Below, piece after piece: positions 63,960 through 64,000 of a stretch of DNA of 64,000 nt (position 1 is the stretch's first letter; every line of letters starts with the position of its first letter). The notes under the pieces were generated by a model. The model was not told the DNA's origin and ran no database searches. It worked only from the letters and a program-made list of their open reading frames with translations. Origin of the DNA: Parelaphostrongylus tenuis (lineage: Eukaryota; Nematoda; Chromadorea; Rhabditida; Metastrongylidae); contig JAHQIW010000877.1 of NCBI GenBank assembly GCA_019055375.1, positions 45,024 to 109,023 on the forward strand, read 5' to 3'. The position numbers and the translations under genes were made by a program.

Positions 63960-64000
63960 ACTACAATATGCAAAGAATTTTCATAGTCTTTTTTAAGGTT
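63960..64000 (-). mobile_element. start of a third mariner 3' end
   Basis: caatatgcaaagaattttca..ttttttaaggtt matches the edge of the mariner copies at 21,552-21,576 and 37,730-37,752. The window stops inside its terminal-repeat-like aaggtt. Confidence 0.5.

Overview
This is eukaryotic, repeat-saturated, AT-rich DNA with almost no long open reading frames. The retroelement proteins, short GT-AG introns and TTTTCAG-type 3' splice sites suggest a nematode, probably a strongylid such as a hookworm. The species assignment is inference. I see no confident single-copy housekeeping gene, no rRNA, no intact tRNA, no CRISPR and nothing prokaryotic.

The best protein-coding candidates are three paralogous two-exon genes for small secreted peptides. 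Their six cysteines are spaced C-x8-C-x3-C-x9-C-x4-C-x-C with a GxC motif, which is the CS-alpha-beta (defensin-like) pattern. They lie in three copies of a large duplicated segment, here called RepA: 24,478-24,836 (-, intact), 40,266-40,778 (-, all six Cys kept, weak leader) and 46,441-46,788 (+, dead). A 16-kb-spaced composite duplication (21.1-29.5 kb and 37.4-42.5 kb) plus an inverted copy (42.5-47.8 kb) carries them. A second segment, RepB, recurs at 18.9-21.1, 29.5-31.4, 32.6-36.6 and, inverted, 57.5-63.0 kb. It contains mariner transposase N-terminal relics and tandem repeats.

The most striking non-coding content is a large set of hammerhead self-cleaving ribozyme motifs (CTGANGA, stem II, GAAA, very short stem III, cleavage triplet ending in C or A, then stem I). 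I separate them into families. HHR1 has about 320-bp units with palindromic stem III ACAC/GUGU and roughly fifteen copies, several with a complete core. HHR2 has 276-277-bp units at the RepA edge. HHR3 is Penelope-type, beside GIY-YIG coding ends. Two more degenerate groups are HHR4 and HHR5. Units occur as partial tandem dimers and as head-to-head inverted pairs. One 580-bp HHR1 insertion has a 14-bp target-site duplication and an identifiable empty site in a paralogue. This is the architecture of metazoan retrozymes or of Penelope-like-element repeats.

The likely drivers are also present as relics. There is a Penelope-like element (reverse transcriptase plus GIY-YIG endonuclease, minus strand 11.7-13.9 kb) and further PLE pieces at 3.6-4.1, 9.3-10.0 and 14.3 kb. 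Six RTE-clade LINE fragments are present. The youngest (48,902-49,899, 12-bp target-site duplication) keeps an uninterrupted C-terminal frame. Mariner and other Tc1/mariner transposase relics lie at 20.4, 22.3-22.8, 33.0-33.3, 38.1-38.6, 53.3-55.0 and 62.3-62.6 kb.

Layout: 0-3.3 kb RepA fragment, then unassigned; 3.3-17.1 kb PLE and RTE relics; 17.6-23.5 kb SINE, RepB, HHR1, mariner and RTE; 23.5-29.5 kb RepA with the intact peptide gene; 29.5-37.4 kb RepB twice; 37.4-48.3 kb second composite copy and inverted RepA; 48.9-55.1 kb young RTE, RepA fragment and Tc1/mariner relics; 55-57.5 kb unassigned; 57.5-64 kb inverted RepB with HHR1 insertions and an HHR1 tandem dimer at the end. All calls come from reading the sequence by eye. 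Repeat boundaries are approximate to about 20-50 bases except where single-base positions are given.
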